8,004 nt of DNA from Alphaproteobacteria bacterium (GTDB taxonomy: Bacteria > Pseudomonadota > Alphaproteobacteria > Rhizobiales > Aestuariivirgaceae), in NCBI GenBank assembly GCA_024639035.1, contig JAHEJE010000128.1, forward strand, positions 1 through 8,004, read 5' to 3'. The position numbers and the translations under genes are program-made. A model generated the notes under the pieces. That model had not been told where the DNA came from. It searched no databases and worked only from the letters and a program-made list of their open reading frames with translations. Shown here piece after piece: positions 7,012 through 8,004 of the stretch. The first letter of the stretch is position 1; every line of letters starts with the position of its first letter.

Positions 7012-7787
7012 ATGTTGCGAACCAACCCGGTTTGCCCGTTCTGCCTGACGGCTACCGGCTGGTCGCCCTGGACGCTGTCGATTCCACCAACGCCCATGCC
7101 GCGCGCCTGACTGCTGAAGGCGAGACCGGTCCGCTGTGGATCTGGGCCCGCCAGCAGACCGCCGGCCGCGGCCGGCGCGGTCGCGACTGGGTGTCGAGAC
7201 CGGGCAATCTCTATGCCACCCTGCTGCTGACCCTGCCGGTCGCTGCCGCGACGGCGCCGCAACTGGGGTTCCTGGCTGCCCTGGCCATCCACGGCATGAT
7301 CGGTGAGCTTTTGCCCGGCCCGGCACTGCTGCTCAAATGGCCCAACGACGTGCTGCTCGACGGCGCCAAGATCTCCGGTGTGCTGAGTGAAAGCCTCGGC
7401 CCCGGCGCCGACGGCCGGCTGCGGCTGGCGGTCGGCTGCGGTGTCAATCTGGCCCATGCCCCGCACGATACCCGGTACGGCGCCACCTGCGTTGCAGCCC
7501 ACGGTGCTGCCGGCGCCACGCCGGATGCCGCATTGCAAAGCCTGGCACGGGGCTTTGACCGTTGGCTGTCGGTCTGGGCCGAGGGCAGGGGCTTCGATGA
7601 GGTGGCGGCAGCCTGGATGGCGCGCACCTGGCCGCTCGGCCGGCCAATGCGGATAACCGTCGGGTCCGACCAGATCGCCGGCCGCTTCGCCGGATTGACT
7701 TCGAGCGGTGCTCTCGTGCTAGAACAGGCCGATGGCAAAAAACGATCGTTCCACTCTGGGGAAGTGGTGAGTACAGCACTGGAGTGA
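7008..7787 (+). CDS. birA: Biotin--[acetyl-CoA-carboxylase] ligase (BirA), without DNA-binding domain
   Basis: This cytoplasmic enzyme activates biotin with ATP to biotinyl-AMP and transfers it to a lysine of biotin-carrier proteins such as that of acetyl-CoA carboxylase. With a TTG start at 7008 it has 259 residues. Catalytic-domain motifs, in that numbering, are DSTN (25-28), QQTAGRGRRGRDW with the biotinyl-AMP loop GRGRRGR (53-59), KWPNDVLLDGAKISGVLSE with the catalytic Lys110, and GCGVNL (143-148). A small C-terminal SH3-like domain ends with SGEV (250-253). There is no N-terminal helix-turn-helix, so this is a stand-alone ligase and not a repressor like E. coli BirA. The start is uncertain: TTG 7008 overlaps the nuoN stop (TTGA), GTG 6972 would lie inside nuoN, and TTG 7032 would be shorter. 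None has a strong ribosome site, so translation is probably coupled to nuoN. Confidence 0.93.
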   Translation: MNVANQPGLPVLPDGYRLVALDAVDSTNAHAARLTAEGETGPLWIWARQQTAGRGRRGRDWVSRPGNLYATLLLTLPVAAATAPQLGFLAALAIHGMIGELLPGPALLLKWPNDVLLDGAKISGVLSESLGPGADGRLRLAVGCGVNLAHAPHDTRYGATCVAAHGAAGATPDAALQSLARGFDRWLSVWAEGRGFDEVAAAWMARTWPLGRPMRITVGSDQIAGRFAGLTSSGALVLEQADGKKRSFHSGEVVSTALE

Positions 7788-7797
7788 TCGACAGGCC

Positions 7798-7807
7798 GGG
7801 GGGAAAG
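7798..7807 (+). promoter_or_regulatory. Purine-rich ribosome binding region of rnj
   Basis: An unbroken purine tract (GGGGGGAAAG) directly precedes the ATG at 7808 in the 20-base gap after birA. The spacing is short for a classical site, but no better start lies nearby, and the protein sequence fits RNase J from this Met. Confidence 0.45.
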
Positions 7808-8004
7808 ATGGCCAACACCACGCACCGAAAGCGGCGCCGCGCGCGCGGCTCCGAACTGCTTTATCTGCCGCTCGGCGGGGCCGGCGAAATCGGCATGAAC
7901 ATGTACCTGTACGGCACCGGCACCGATGCCCGCCGCCGCTGGCTGATGATCGATTGCGGCGTGAAATTCGGCGATGAGCGCGATCCCGGCATCGATGTCA
8001 TCCT
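7808..8004 (+). CDS. rnj: Ribonuclease J, N-terminal part (metallo-beta-lactamase / beta-CASP family)
   Basis: RNase J is a cytoplasmic ribonuclease with 5'-3' exonuclease and endonuclease activity that acts in mRNA turnover and rRNA maturation in many alphaproteobacteria. Only 65 complete codons are in the window; the family is usually near 550 residues, so most of the gene lies beyond the right edge. What is visible matches the family's first strands: LLYLPLGGAGEIGMNMYLYG (17-36) followed by RRWLMIDCGVKFGDERDPGIDVI. The metal-binding HxHxDH motif is downstream and cannot be checked. The first 14 residues are basic (KRRRAR) and probably disordered. The gene begins 20 bases after birA and so probably shares its transcript. 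The call rests on recognising the GGxGEIGMN and DCGV motifs and on the known nuoN-birA-rnj order in alphaproteobacteria. Confidence 0.92.
   Translation, partial: MANTTHRKRRRARGSELLYLPLGGAGEIGMNMYLYGTGTDARRRWLMIDCGVKFGDERDPGIDVI

Noticed and set aside
5527..7326. A 599-codon open frame on the minus strand opposite nuoN and birA
   Set aside because: Its translation is dominated by His, Gln, Arg, Gly and Asp with no recognisable domain, as expected for the antisense of hydrophobic GC-rich genes. The + strand genes there are unmistakable.

Overview
The window is the 3' part of an alphaproteobacterial respiratory complex I (NADH:ubiquinone oxidoreductase, NDH-1) operon, followed by two housekeeping genes. 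All genes lie on the + strand. The DNA is GC-rich with a strong G/C preference at third codon positions. NuoI is short (162 residues) and resembles mitochondrial TYKY, all the Nuo proteins look alphaproteobacterial or mitochondrial, and nuoN is followed by birA and then a ribonuclease J gene. Together these point to an alphaproteobacterium, possibly of the Hyphomicrobiales (Rhizobiales) or a neighbouring order. I cannot name a genus.

Layout: the C-terminal third of nuoH (1-306); an unrecognised 82-residue two-helix membrane protein gene (319-567); nuoI (584-1072); nuoJ (1105-1722); nuoK (1724-2032); nuoL (2038-4047, GTG start); nuoM (4047-5549, overlapping nuoL by one base); nuoN (5569-7011); birA (about 7008-7787, overlapping the nuoN stop); and the first 65 codons of an RNase J gene (7808 to the window end). 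The longest gap between genes is 32 bases. No terminator, promoter, RNA gene, mobile element or CRISPR array is visible, and the genes appear to form one continuous transcription unit.

How the genes work together: NuoI carries two [4Fe-4S] clusters at the end of the electron wire next to the quinone site formed with NuoH. NuoH, J and K form the proximal membrane arm. The antiporter-like subunits NuoN, M and L form the distal proton-pumping arm, and their key Glu/Lys residues are all present, so the complex looks functional. BirA (biotin-protein ligase) and RNase J are not complex I subunits, but this linkage is familiar in alphaproteobacteria.

Most of the window is ordinary conserved operon. 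The parts that deserve attention are the small membrane protein gene inserted between nuoH and nuoI, a His-rich insertion in the first loop of NuoL, and the nuoN/birA junction, where a T6 run sits on the overlapping stop and start codons. I see no evidence of a larger undescribed system.
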